Shown: positions 56,464-64,000 of the stretch, piece after piece
Numbering within the stretch: position 1 is the stretch's first letter
Layout of the letters: each line of letters opens with the position of its first letter
NCBI GenBank assembly: GCA_030673895.1
Contig: JAUTCR010000059.1
Coordinates: 1 to 64,000 of the forward strand
Direction: 5' to 3'
Source: Verrucomicrobiota bacterium JB023
Lineage (GTDB): Bacteria > Verrucomicrobiota > Verrucomicrobiia > Verrucomicrobiales > Akkermansiaceae
Length of the DNA stretch: 64,000 bases
Translations under genes and position numbers: made by a program
The notes under the pieces: model-generated
The model's database searches: none
What the model saw: the letters and a program-made list of their open reading frames with translations, nothing else
Told to the model about the DNA's origin: nothing

Positions 56464-57972
56464 ATGTCGACAACGCACCGTCACGGCACGAACCCTACAC
56501 TTTCCGAGACTAACATTCGTTACATCCTCGGCCTCAAACTTCGACAATTTCGCCGCGCGCGTCAGATGTCGCTCAAGCAATTGTCGAAAGCGTCAGGCCT
56601 ATCAGTGTCTTACCTCAATGAAATTGAGAAAGGCAAGAAGTTTCCAAAGCCAAACAAATCCATTGAGCTAGCCCGGGTTCTGGGCGTCTCCTACGACGAC
56701 CTGCATTCCCTTCAACTGAGGGGAAACCTGGCTCCCCTGTCCCGCTTTCTGACTCATCCGTTTTTTCAGCGTTTTCCGATTGAGCAGTTCGGCATCAGTC
56801 CTTCCAACCTCCTGGATTCGATGTCGACGCATCCCACCCGGTTCGCCACCTTGGTGCATACGCTGGTTCGGATCGCCCGACGGTATGATCTCGACCATGA
56901 GGAATTGAGTCGGGCCGCCCTTCGCTCCCATATTGAGCTTCACCGAAATTATTTTGCCAATCTGGAGCGGGCTTCCGACCAGTATCGCAAGGAGATGGGC
57001 TGGCCTGCGGGGCGGACACCGCCTTGGGACGAGCTGGCCGCGCATTTGGAGAAAAAGCATGGCTGCAAGGTGAATCTCTCTGCCATGGCGAGCGAGCCAG
57101 CGCTCGAGTCGGTCCCGGAACTCTTTAAGCCGGGCAAGAAGCCGGTGCTCTTTCTCAATCCGGCGCTCGACCCTGCCAGGCGGGCCTTTTATCTCTCCCG
57201 TGAGATTGCCTTCCAGATCACCGGGCTCAGACGAAAGGACACCATTGAGGCGCCTATTCCGGGCTCTTTTTCCCCCCCGCTTGAGGATTATCACGCCTCT
57301 TACCTGGCGGGCTGCCTCCTCATCGACCGCAAACCCTTTCTCCGGCAGATTGAGCAAGCCCTTGCGGCCAAGACCTTTGACCCCGCCATCTTCACCGGGT
57401 GGATGGCGCAGTATCAGGTAACGCCCAGTGTGCTGATGAATCGGCTATGCCAGCTCTTGCCACGCTTCTCCGGCCTGGAGAACCTGTTTCTCGTCCGCAT
57501 TGACCGCGGCACCGGTCCCTTCAACTACCAGATCGGCCGCGAGATCCACCTCTCGCAAACCCATGCCGCGCAAGCATGGGGCAGCGATGAACATTATTGC
57601 CGTCGCTGGACACCTATCCGCTTGCTGAAGGAGCTTGCCTCCGATCGTTCACTGGCCCCACACATCCGCATTTCACGCCTCACCTTCGTCGATACTGAGC
57701 AAGAGTATCTCACCACCTCGATTGCCTACCGGAATCCGCTCCGGGGAGGCATGCTCTCGAGCGTCGTGCTCGGGCTGGTGATGGACCAGAGACTCAAGCG
57801 CTACACACGCATGTGGGACCATAAGGATATCGAATGCGTCCAAGTCGGCGAAACCTGCGAACGATGCGCCCTAAAAAATTGCGATGAGCGCGCGGCACCT
57901 CCGACCGTTCTTGATGCGGCCGAGATTCGGAAGAACACCGAGGACGCCTCCCTGCGGCTGCTCACTGGCTGA
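56464..57972 (+). CDS. ScfR-like XRE-family transcriptional regulator
   Basis: A 502-residue regulator. The N-terminal HTH_XRE (about 20-77) is LKLRQFRRARQMSLKQLSKASGLSVSYLNEIEKGKKFPK. The middle corresponds to the ImmA/IrrE-like domain of short-chain fatty-acyl regulators (RamB/ScfR family), but the zinc-protease HExxH is replaced by SREIAFQI. The C-terminal DUF2083-type region has a Cys cluster (CVQVGETCERCALKNCDERAAPP). Relatives control glyoxylate, propionate or acetate metabolism in response to acyl-CoA. That role is inferred; no target gene is adjacent. Confidence 0.87.
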   Translation: MSTTHRHGTNPTLSETNIRYILGLKLRQFRRARQMSLKQLSKASGLSVSYLNEIEKGKKFPKPNKSIELARVLGVSYDDLHSLQLRGNLAPLSRFLTHPFFQRFPIEQFGISPSNLLDSMSTHPTRFATLVHTLVRIARRYDLDHEELSRAALRSHIELHRNYFANLERASDQYRKEMGWPAGRTPPWDELAAHLEKKHGCKVNLSAMASEPALESVPELFKPGKKPVLFLNPALDPARRAFYLSREIAFQITGLRRKDTIEAPIPGSFSPPLEDYHASYLAGCLLIDRKPFLRQIEQALAAKTFDPAIFTGWMAQYQVTPSVLMNRLCQLLPRFSGLENLFLVRIDRGTGPFNYQIGREIHLSQTHAAQAWGSDEHYCRRWTPIRLLKELASDRSLAPHIRISRLTFVDTEQEYLTTSIAYRNPLRGGMLSSVVLGLVMDQRLKRYTRMWDHKDIECVQVGETCERCALKNCDERAAPPTVLDAAEIRKNTEDASLRLLTG

Positions 57973-57989
57973 GTGCTGCCTCCAAAGGC

Positions 57990-60900
57990 TCACACCTCGG
58001 TGGCGTTCAGCCAACGGAAGGAGACGACCTTGAGACGTCGCCCCCATCGGGAATCAGCTGTTGGGACATCGGAGTCAGATCCCCCTTCATTGGTCGCCAA
58101 GGGCTCTGGTGTCCGCTGAATCACGGCTTCGCACCAGGCTTGGGCAATCACCTTGCCCGTCTTGTCGACGGAATCTCCATAGGCTCTCACCACGAAGCTA
58201 TCCGACCGCGCAGTGAGAACGGGTCCCAATACTTGCAAAACGTCAGCCTGAGTCAGGAAGGTTGTGGCACCCCAAGCTTTACTTTCCGGCTTCAGATCCT
58301 GTTCGATGAGAGTGGCATCCTCGATGTTGTCCGGATGGGAATAATCCTTGACCGCGAGTTCCTTATCCAGCGGATAGGAAGAGGAGAATGCGGCATTGAG
58401 CCCGGCCTTATCAATCGCCGCTTGCAGGGCTCCCTTCTCTCCCGTTTCGTCAGGGCGAAGACGACGATTAACGAAGTCGCTCAAGGAGAGAAAAGGTCCC
58501 CTCAAGCGCACTTCCTCAACGATGGCCTCTGCCAAAGCTTCCACCTCTGGTTCGGTCAGCAGCCGGGTACCGGTCCAGGCGACCTCTTCGTCCGCCCAAT
58601 CTTCACCTAACCAATTTCCGCCCGGAGCATTGAGAAAGCGAGGAAACAGACTCCCCTCGGGCAGCTCGTCATCCAAGCCTCTCGTGGACGCGAGTAAAGC
58701 CTTCCAGGCCTCCACACTGGTGGAATTCACATTGAAAGCCCCCTCGAGATAGAGGCTCGATGCTGCTTCATCGTAGTCGGTCACCTTCTCTTCGGTCGCT
58801 CCACTGGTGGTAATGAATCGACCATTCGGCAGAGGCGTGCCCGACTCGACAAGCTCCTTCCGCTCCTCTGCGTCGCCCGAGGAGAGAAAGAAGTGATCCC
58901 AGAGCGTGTGGTTCACTTCGAAGCTCAAGTCATAAACGAGGGGCTCTTCTTCGGGCCAATCCTGCAGGATGGCCCGCCCGAATCGGGCCCATTCATCGTC
59001 CGTGGCGGAACGATCGGAATCATTTGACCATCCGATGGCAGCCGGACTCCAACCAAAATGAGCAGTCTCCGCCGGAGCAGGTACGGTCGAAGCCATCCCC
59101 TCCCGGCCCAAGCGAGGATCGCAGAGTGAGTTCCCAACCGCATAAGCCGGATGCCAAGAGAAATCGGTCAGCTTGGTATGCTGAAACTGTGCGAGGGAGA
59201 GAACACCCGTCTCCTCCCGGGGAACGGCGAATAGGATATTCTTCTCCCGGAAGTCCGGGTCCTGGGGAGTCCCGAACGGGTTGCCGCGATATTTGCCATC
59301 AATGAGCTGCGGCTGTTGAGCCGTCCAGCCGAGAGTTTCCTCATCATAGAGGTCACGAGTGTAGTTGCCGAACAGCCAAGGCCCGCTGGCGGTGCCGTCG
59401 CCCTTATCCCCCCCCACATTCTCCCATGGAGTGCGGATGGCATAAGCTGCTCTCGGATTCCAATTCGCCAAGGGAGCGGTTTCCAAGACCCCAAGGCCTC
59501 CGCTGCCGCCCATGCCCTCGACGACGCCCTCATTGGACAGATGCTCCTGGAACCACCGCAGGCGGAAGCCTTCCCGGGTTCTCACATCGGGCGCGGTTTC
59601 GAGGACAGGATCCTCCAAATCCGTCTCTTCGACGGTCATCACCTTATTCTCGCTCCAAGCAACCCTTGGCTCCTTGCCTGCACCATACTGCAGGGAGCAG
59701 GAGACCAAAGCGAGCTGGGGAAGGTCGTCAAACTCGTAAATCGATAATGAATCCACCTCGGTAGCATCCTTCCAAATCATTCGGGAGTCATCGGCTTGAT
59801 TATTAATCTCCCGGCTCAACCAAGTCGGCGGAGCATACCAATAGTTGATCAGCTTATAGTTGAACCCCGAGCCAGTGTCGTCCTCGTCAAATTCGCTCGA
59901 TGAGATGTAGAAGTTTCGCGAGGGGTCGGGTGCCTTCTCCGCCGTGAGCAAGTTATTGGTCACGTCCCCGCTATGATATTCACGCGCATTATCGGGTGAA
60001 AAAACATAACACTCACCAGCACCCAGCGTTTCTTCTGGGAGCATGAAGTAATACATTCCCGTATAAGGATCGTTGTAGTTATCGCTGTCGATAATGGACT
60101 CAAAGGGCTTGGGGGGACTAGAGCGCGTTCCCCCTCCCCAGCTGATCCACTGGGCCTTACCCCGCAGGCCGGGGAAATACTCGATTGTGGTGTGAAAGTC
60201 GTTCCGCGTGTTCAATTGCATCATCATCACGCTCTGGGGAATCGTGATATCGACGTCATAAGGATTCCAAAGGACAACCCGCGGCCACATATGGGTCCGA
60301 ATATTATACTTCTTCGCAAAACCGGGCGGATTGGGATGATAGGAAATGGTCGAATACATTGACCCCTCGACAAGCACCGGCACCAGATCGGTCTCCAGGC
60401 GCCCAGTCAAAGCGGTGGGCTGATTATTCGCGAAGGCCATCCGCGAGCCAGTGATCAGAACTGGATCGGTCTCGACCAGTGGAGCTTCAGCAGCGCGTTG
60501 CTCCTCCTTGAAGTCTCCCGCGGAATTCACCCAATCCTTTAAAATCCCAAAACGGGGAGCCGTCTCCGCGAAAGGGTTGTTTTGTTCGCTCCTTTCTTTC
60601 GAAAAATCCCAGCCAACCAAAGGATCTAAATCCTTAAGATCGATTGTCGACCCTCCCTCTTCACCAGATGAGTCTCCCAACAGATAAGCTGAAAGGTCTT
60701 TCTTCAGCCCTCCATCCCTGACATCGGCCAAGACCCCTCTGGAATAATGCGTCACATCGTGGAAGAGAGGCTTGAACCAGTCTTCTCCGGCCAGCAACTC
60801 GATCGACTTCCCCGTGACCATGCGGCTCTTCTCATCAGCCAACCAATGCGGAGCCGTTTCGTTTCCTAACAAGGTCTCATCCACCTCTTGGGAGGCCATC

Positions 60901-61622
60901 AGGCGATAGTATCCTCCATCGGCAGGATCTTCCGGTGAGGGCTTTTTGTCCTCATAGGCATTCACGACGGCGACATTGGCGCGAGCATTGAGGTCCCCCA
61001 CCCAGTATCCAAAGCGTCCCGCCCCCTCCTCGGAGTTCACCGGCACCAAAGGCACGCGGACGCTGTCACTGGCGAAGCGGTCCGGCATCACCGATCCCTC
61101 GCCCACCACGGTGACCATGGAGGAGGAGACGGCATCCGTCGGCTCGCTGAGCAACGCTCCTCGCGCGGCGCGCCCTCCCTCGTTCCCACTCACCAGATAG
61201 GTCAACGCGGCTTCTCCTGCCTGCCAATTCGCCTCGAGCCGTCCGTCTTGCAGGCCTCCGTTCTCGTCGCGAAAATACCATGAGCTTCCGTCATCCTTGG
61301 TCGTCCTCCAGACGCCAAGCCAATGCTGATGCGTCGCCATGGTCTCATCATCAAGGATTGAGCCAGGCGCACAAACCCGCTGGTCCGGCCCCATAAAGCG
61401 CTGCAGCTCACCGATGGCCAGCATCAGGGCCAGACGGGCGTTCCCGCGAGCCTCGGCTTGGTTGTCATTGAGCGCGGCCGATCTCACCTCGACTGTCGAG
61501 AGGGTCAGCAGCCCGATAGCGATCAGCGACAGCAGGGCAGACATCATGATCGCCACCAACATGGCGAAGCCAGACCGGCTGCGGCGGAGAGGGAATGAAT
61601 CGGACTGGGGGCGGACAGTCAT
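57990..61622 (-). CDS. Verru_Chthon cassette protein A
   Basis: A 1,210-residue protein. The N-terminus carries a pseudopilin-like hydrophobic segment after basic residues (RRSRSGFAMLVAIMMSALLSLIAIGLLTLSTVEVRSAA). The long remainder is rich in Trp/Asp/Gly and strand-like segments and matches the protein A of the Verru_Chthon cassette (TIGR02600), seen only in Verrucomicrobiota. Pseudopilin-like genes B, C and D normally follow; none is present here on either side. The role is unknown, perhaps in type II secretion or pili. Confidence 0.85.
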   Translation of the reverse strand: MTVRPQSDSFPLRRSRSGFAMLVAIMMSALLSLIAIGLLTLSTVEVRSAALNDNQAEARGNARLALMLAIGELQRFMGPDQRVCAPGSILDDETMATHQHWLGVWRTTKDDGSSWYFRDENGGLQDGRLEANWQAGEAALTYLVSGNEGGRAARGALLSEPTDAVSSSMVTVVGEGSVMPDRFASDSVRVPLVPVNSEEGAGRFGYWVGDLNARANVAVVNAYEDKKPSPEDPADGGYYRLMASQEVDETLLGNETAPHWLADEKSRMVTGKSIELLAGEDWFKPLFHDVTHYSRGVLADVRDGGLKKDLSAYLLGDSSGEEGGSTIDLKDLDPLVGWDFSKERSEQNNPFAETAPRFGILKDWVNSAGDFKEEQRAAEAPLVETDPVLITGSRMAFANNQPTALTGRLETDLVPVLVEGSMYSTISYHPNPPGFAKKYNIRTHMWPRVVLWNPYDVDITIPQSVMMMQLNTRNDFHTTIEYFPGLRGKAQWISWGGGTRSSPPKPFESIIDSDNYNDPYTGMYYFMLPEETLGAGECYVFSPDNAREYHSGDVTNNLLTAEKAPDPSRNFYISSSEFDEDDTGSGFNYKLINYWYAPPTWLSREINNQADDSRMIWKDATEVDSLSIYEFDDLPQLALVSCSLQYGAGKEPRVAWSENKVMTVEETDLEDPVLETAPDVRTREGFRLRWFQEHLSNEGVVEGMGGSGGLGVLETAPLANWNPRAAYAIRTPWENVGGDKGDGTASGPWLFGNYTRDLYDEETLGWTAQQPQLIDGKYRGNPFGTPQDPDFREKNILFAVPREETGVLSLAQFQHTKLTDFSWHPAYAVGNSLCDPRLGREGMASTVPAPAETAHFGWSPAAIGWSNDSDRSATDDEWARFGRAILQDWPEEEPLVYDLSFEVNHTLWDHFFLSSGDAEERKELVESGTPLPNGRFITTSGATEEKVTDYDEAASSLYLEGAFNVNSTSVEAWKALLASTRGLDDELPEGSLFPRFLNAPGGNWLGEDWADEEVAWTGTRLLTEPEVEALAEAIVEEVRLRGPFLSLSDFVNRRLRPDETGEKGALQAAIDKAGLNAAFSSSYPLDKELAVKDYSHPDNIEDATLIEQDLKPESKAWGATTFLTQADVLQVLGPVLTARSDSFVVRAYGDSVDKTGKVIAQAWCEAVIQRTPEPLATNEGGSDSDVPTADSRWGRRLKVVSFRWLNATEV

Positions 61623-61759
61623 TTCCTAAAGTGATACTACGTTACGAGAATACAAATGCAATACACAGTTAGTTACCTTGCTTCTGACGATGCAACCTTT
61701 ATTGCGAGACAAAAGCGCAAGATTTGTTCCAAAAGTTCAGCCAACTTCATTTCTTCCCT

Positions 61760-62419
61760 TCAGCGTAGGAGACGGGGCCGCGGAGCGACAAACGAGGTCA
61801 GGAACAGGCCCACGATAAAGCCGCCCAAATGAGCGCCGAAGGCCGTCCCCGTGTGGCCTCCGTAAACTCCGCTAATATCGAGAAAAAACCCCACACCGGC
61901 TAGGATTGCCAGATTGAGCGGAGCGACAGGATGAGACATGGGCCACACGAAGGGGTCGGGCAGGCGCCAGCGGACCGCGAGCCCGAGGTAGGCCCCTTCC
62001 AATCCCATCACCGCGCCCGATATCCCGAGCGAAGGCACGGGACTCCCCCATCGCATGGCCACGTCGCCCATCGCACCCGCTACCGCGGTGAGAGCCACGA
62101 TAGCCATCATCCACCGACTCCCGAGCAGCTCCCGGATCAACGCGGCGAAGATCCAGAAGAAGAAAAGGTTCCCTCCCAGATGAATCGGATCGGCATGGAG
62201 CAGAGGCCCGGTCAGCAGCGTGATGAAGACGGATAGCCGGGAAAAGGAGTAGTCACCGGATGTCACCCACTCCCAAGCAACCGCAATCCGATTAGGAAAG
62301 GTGGAGAAATGAACCAGAAAATTGTCGCTCAAAAACTGGGCCACGTGAACCAACACGAGGCCCACCATGATGGCGATAACCGCGATGTTACTGCGAGCGA
62401 CTGAGGACGAGCCTTCCAT
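61760..62419 (-). CDS. Rhomboid-family intramembrane serine protease
   Basis: About 219 residues from Met 62419 (the frame starts at 62452). It has six hydrophobic segments. The catalytic serine lies in LGISGAVMG (GxSG) and the catalytic histidine in AFGAHLGGFIVG. HADPIHLGGNLFFFWIF is the conserved L1/TM2 region with HxxxN. The start lies 42 bases after the pdxH stop, so the two genes probably share a transcript. The substrate is unknown. Confidence 0.92.
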   Translation of the reverse strand: MEGSSSVARSNIAVIAIMVGLVLVHVAQFLSDNFLVHFSTFPNRIAVAWEWVTSGDYSFSRLSVFITLLTGPLLHADPIHLGGNLFFFWIFAALIRELLGSRWMMAIVALTAVAGAMGDVAMRWGSPVPSLGISGAVMGLEGAYLGLAVRWRLPDPFVWPMSHPVAPLNLAILAGVGFFLDISGVYGGHTGTAFGAHLGGFIVGLFLTSFVAPRPRLLR

Positions 62420-62461
62420 TGCGCCAACTTGCCCCAGACCACCGCGCGACACAAGGGGCGC

Positions 62462-63121
62462 TCAAGGACTGAGGCGTTCAATCTGCCAGCGGCCTTCCTC
62501 AGTCTGCTGATATCGCAAGCGATCGTGGAGGCGCGATTCCCGGCCCTGCCAGAACTCCACGCTCGTCGGGACGAGAAGGTAGCCGCCCCAAAACTCCGGA
62601 ACCGGCACGCCGGATTCCTCGGGAAATTGTGCAAGGAGCGCCTTTTCGCGATCGACGAGAACCTCACGACCATCAATCGCCTCAGACTGCCGCTCGGACA
62701 CCCAGGCCCCGATTTGGGATCCATAGGGACGCGTCCGGAAGTAGTCCGCAGTCTCCTCGCGGGATGTTTTCTCGACGAAGCCTGTGATATTGACCTGGCG
62801 CTCCAATTCGCGCCAGAGAAAGGAGAGAGCAGCCTTGGGGTTGCCCTCCAGATCGTTCCCTTTCTGCGAGCGATAATTGGTGAAGAACCGGAACCCTCTC
62901 TCGTCCAACCCCTTGAGAAGAACAGTCCTCACACTTGGCTGACCCTCCTGATCGACCGTGGCCAAGGTCATGGCATTGGGCTCGACCAATCCGTGCCCGA
63001 TCGCCTCTTCCATCCAGGCCTGAAATTGGTCGATGGGACTCGCCTGAAGATCCCCGACCTCAAGTCCGCCGCGGGTGTAATTTTGCCGTAGGGCGGCGAT
63101 ATCTGTTTTCTCCCTGTTCAT
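62462..63121 (-). CDS. pdxH: Pyridoxamine/pyridoxine 5'-phosphate oxidase
   Basis: A 219-residue FMN enzyme from Met 63121 (the frame opens at 63181). It oxidises PNP or PMP to PLP in vitamin B6 salvage and synthesis. Signatures are LRQNYTRGGL (substrate binding), NAMTLATVDQEGQPSVRTVLLKGLDERGFRFFTNYRSQKG (FMN fold), RPYGSQIGAWVSERQSE, and the C-terminal dimerisation motif FWQGRESRLHDRLRYQ...RLSP. Upstream of rhomboid. Confidence 0.96.
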   Translation of the reverse strand: MNREKTDIAALRQNYTRGGLEVGDLQASPIDQFQAWMEEAIGHGLVEPNAMTLATVDQEGQPSVRTVLLKGLDERGFRFFTNYRSQKGNDLEGNPKAALSFLWRELERQVNITGFVEKTSREETADYFRTRPYGSQIGAWVSERQSEAIDGREVLVDREKALLAQFPEESGVPVPEFWGGYLLVPTSVEFWQGRESRLHDRLRYQQTEEGRWQIERLSP

Positions 63122-63242
63122 GGGGCTCAAGCAAGCCTTCAGCCCGCCTGGTGGCAAGCGCGAAGCATTTCCCGCAAACAATTGGCCAAGAACTGCTCAC
63201 TCGACTTCTTGACAGCGCCCATTCCCCCCGGAAACTGGCGCC

Positions 63243-64000
63243 GTGACTTTCCCCGACTCCCTCCTCTTTGGCGTGGCGAATGCCGACCATCAAGTTGAGG
63301 CCTACGATCCTGACCATCCCGACGTCTGGGACCTCTGGGAAAAGACCCAAAAGCTGACGCCACGGAAGCGAGCCGCCGACTTCTGGCATCGCTACCCGGA
63401 GGACCTCGAGCGCGCTGCCTCCCTCGGTTGCAAGATCTTCCGCTTCTCCATCTCCTGGGCCCGGGTGCAGGAGGCCGATGGCTCTTGGAATATCGAGGCG
63501 CTCGATCATTACCGCAAAATCGCCGAGCAAATCCGCTCCCACGGCATGAAGGTCATGGTGACCCTCGTCCACTTCACGTGGCCGGTTTGGCTGGAACGGG
63601 AGGGCGGCCTCATCGCCTCCACCTTTCCCGACCGGTTCGCCGCCTATGCGAAGAAGGTCGCCACCCATCTCGGAGACCTCGTCGATTACTGGGTCAGCTT
63701 CAATGAGCCGACCCAGCTCGTTTACGGCTTCATCAAACCTTGGTGGCAGAACCGCTATTACATGCCCCCCGGTCTCCCTGCCGGTTCAGGTGCCTCTGGT
63801 GAGGCGGAGGCTCTGGGCAAGCTGATTCCCAATCTCTTCCTCGCCCACACCCGGGCCCGGGTGTGCATTAAGGAGCTACGTCCCGAGGCCAAGGTCGGGG
63901 TCAATCCACTCGTCACGGGATTCCCTCCCTGGCTCCAGAACTTTCTCGACAATCAACTGCGCAGGGAATGGCTCCTCCGCGCGATGTATCGCTTCAGCAT
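63243..64000 (+). CDS. Glycoside hydrolase family 1 beta-glycosidase, 3' end outside window
   Basis: A GTG start at 63243 opens a frame running off the right edge (252 codons seen; full members are about 400-480). The N-terminus FPDSLLFGVANADHQVEA matches GH1 (FPxxFxxGxAtaxxQxEG). FRFSISWARVQ and VTLVHFTWPVWLEREGG (substrate-binding His) follow. WVSFNEP holds the acid/base glutamate of the conserved NEP. The nucleophile motif lies beyond the window. It probably acts on small beta-glycosides in the cytoplasm. Confidence 0.9.
   Translation, partial: MTFPDSLLFGVANADHQVEAYDPDHPDVWDLWEKTQKLTPRKRAADFWHRYPEDLERAASLGCKIFRFSISWARVQEADGSWNIEALDHYRKIAEQIRSHGMKVMVTLVHFTWPVWLEREGGLIASTFPDRFAAYAKKVATHLGDLVDYWVSFNEPTQLVYGFIKPWWQNRYYMPPGLPAGSGASGEAEALGKLIPNLFLAHTRARVCIKELRPEAKVGVNPLVTGFPPWLQNFLDNQLRREWLLRAMYRFS

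Overview
The window looks like chromosomal DNA of a Verrucomicrobiota bacterium, probably from the order Verrucomicrobiales. The evidence is three short secreted proteins with a PEP-CTERM tail (an I/V-PEP motif, a hydrophobic stretch, then an RRRR/RRRK end), an orphan Verru_Chthon cassette protein A, a bactofilin, giant secreted beta-helix and metalloprotease proteins with the 'DxDGLxNxxEYxxGxDP' style C-terminus common in this phylum, and a moderately high GC content. The phylum call is inference; no rRNA or tRNA gene was found.

Layout. 1-1235: a VapBC-type toxin-antitoxin pair beside the debris of a CRISPR adaptation locus. A gutted cas4-cas1 fusion is followed by a cas2 stub cut off by an inverted-repeat element. 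1236-5412: leftward genes for Mpl (cell-wall recycling), a HAD phosphatase, a TIGR01777 epimerase-like protein and a PEP-CTERM metalloprotease. 5543-11327: rightward genes for LptD, a nitroreductase and a Ski2-like helicase. 11362-13584: a leftward operon of ECF sigma factor, membrane anti-sigma candidate and PDZ protein. 13712-15289: divergent trmO and larE. 15887-21728: PEP-CTERM protein, di-haem oxidoreductase and aconitase. 21987-28253: BLUF photosensor, RNase R, an M23 peptidase pair, a small secreted protein and transaldolase. 29178-33198: ExoD, NhaC antiporter, PPK2 and bactofilin. 33291-36158: a matrixin-type multidomain protease.

36161-42497 is a coherent accessory block. Going leftward it holds a PEP-CTERM protein, a DUF4331 protein, a TPR protein, an ECF sigma factor and a cupin (ChrR-like) anti-sigma factor, with a divergent FadL/OmpP1 porin. 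42652-47400 encodes a roughly 1,580-residue beta-helix protein built from seven copies of a repeat of about 153 residues. 47799-55760: glycyl-tRNA synthetase, a YqjD/YqjE-like membrane stress trio and a divergent CheB-CheR-PAS-histidine kinase fusion. 56464-57972: a ScfR-like XRE regulator. 57990-end: Verru_Chthon protein A, rhomboid protease, PdxH and the start of a GH1 glycosidase.

The most notable points are the decayed cas4-cas1/cas2 remnant, the sigma/cupin/TPR/DUF4331 block with a strong hairpin directly in front of the TPR gene, the supra-repeat beta-helix protein with a terminator-like leader, and two gaps of 0.7-0.9 kb that hold RNA-like hairpins or no gene. I could not confirm a wholly new system from sequence alone.
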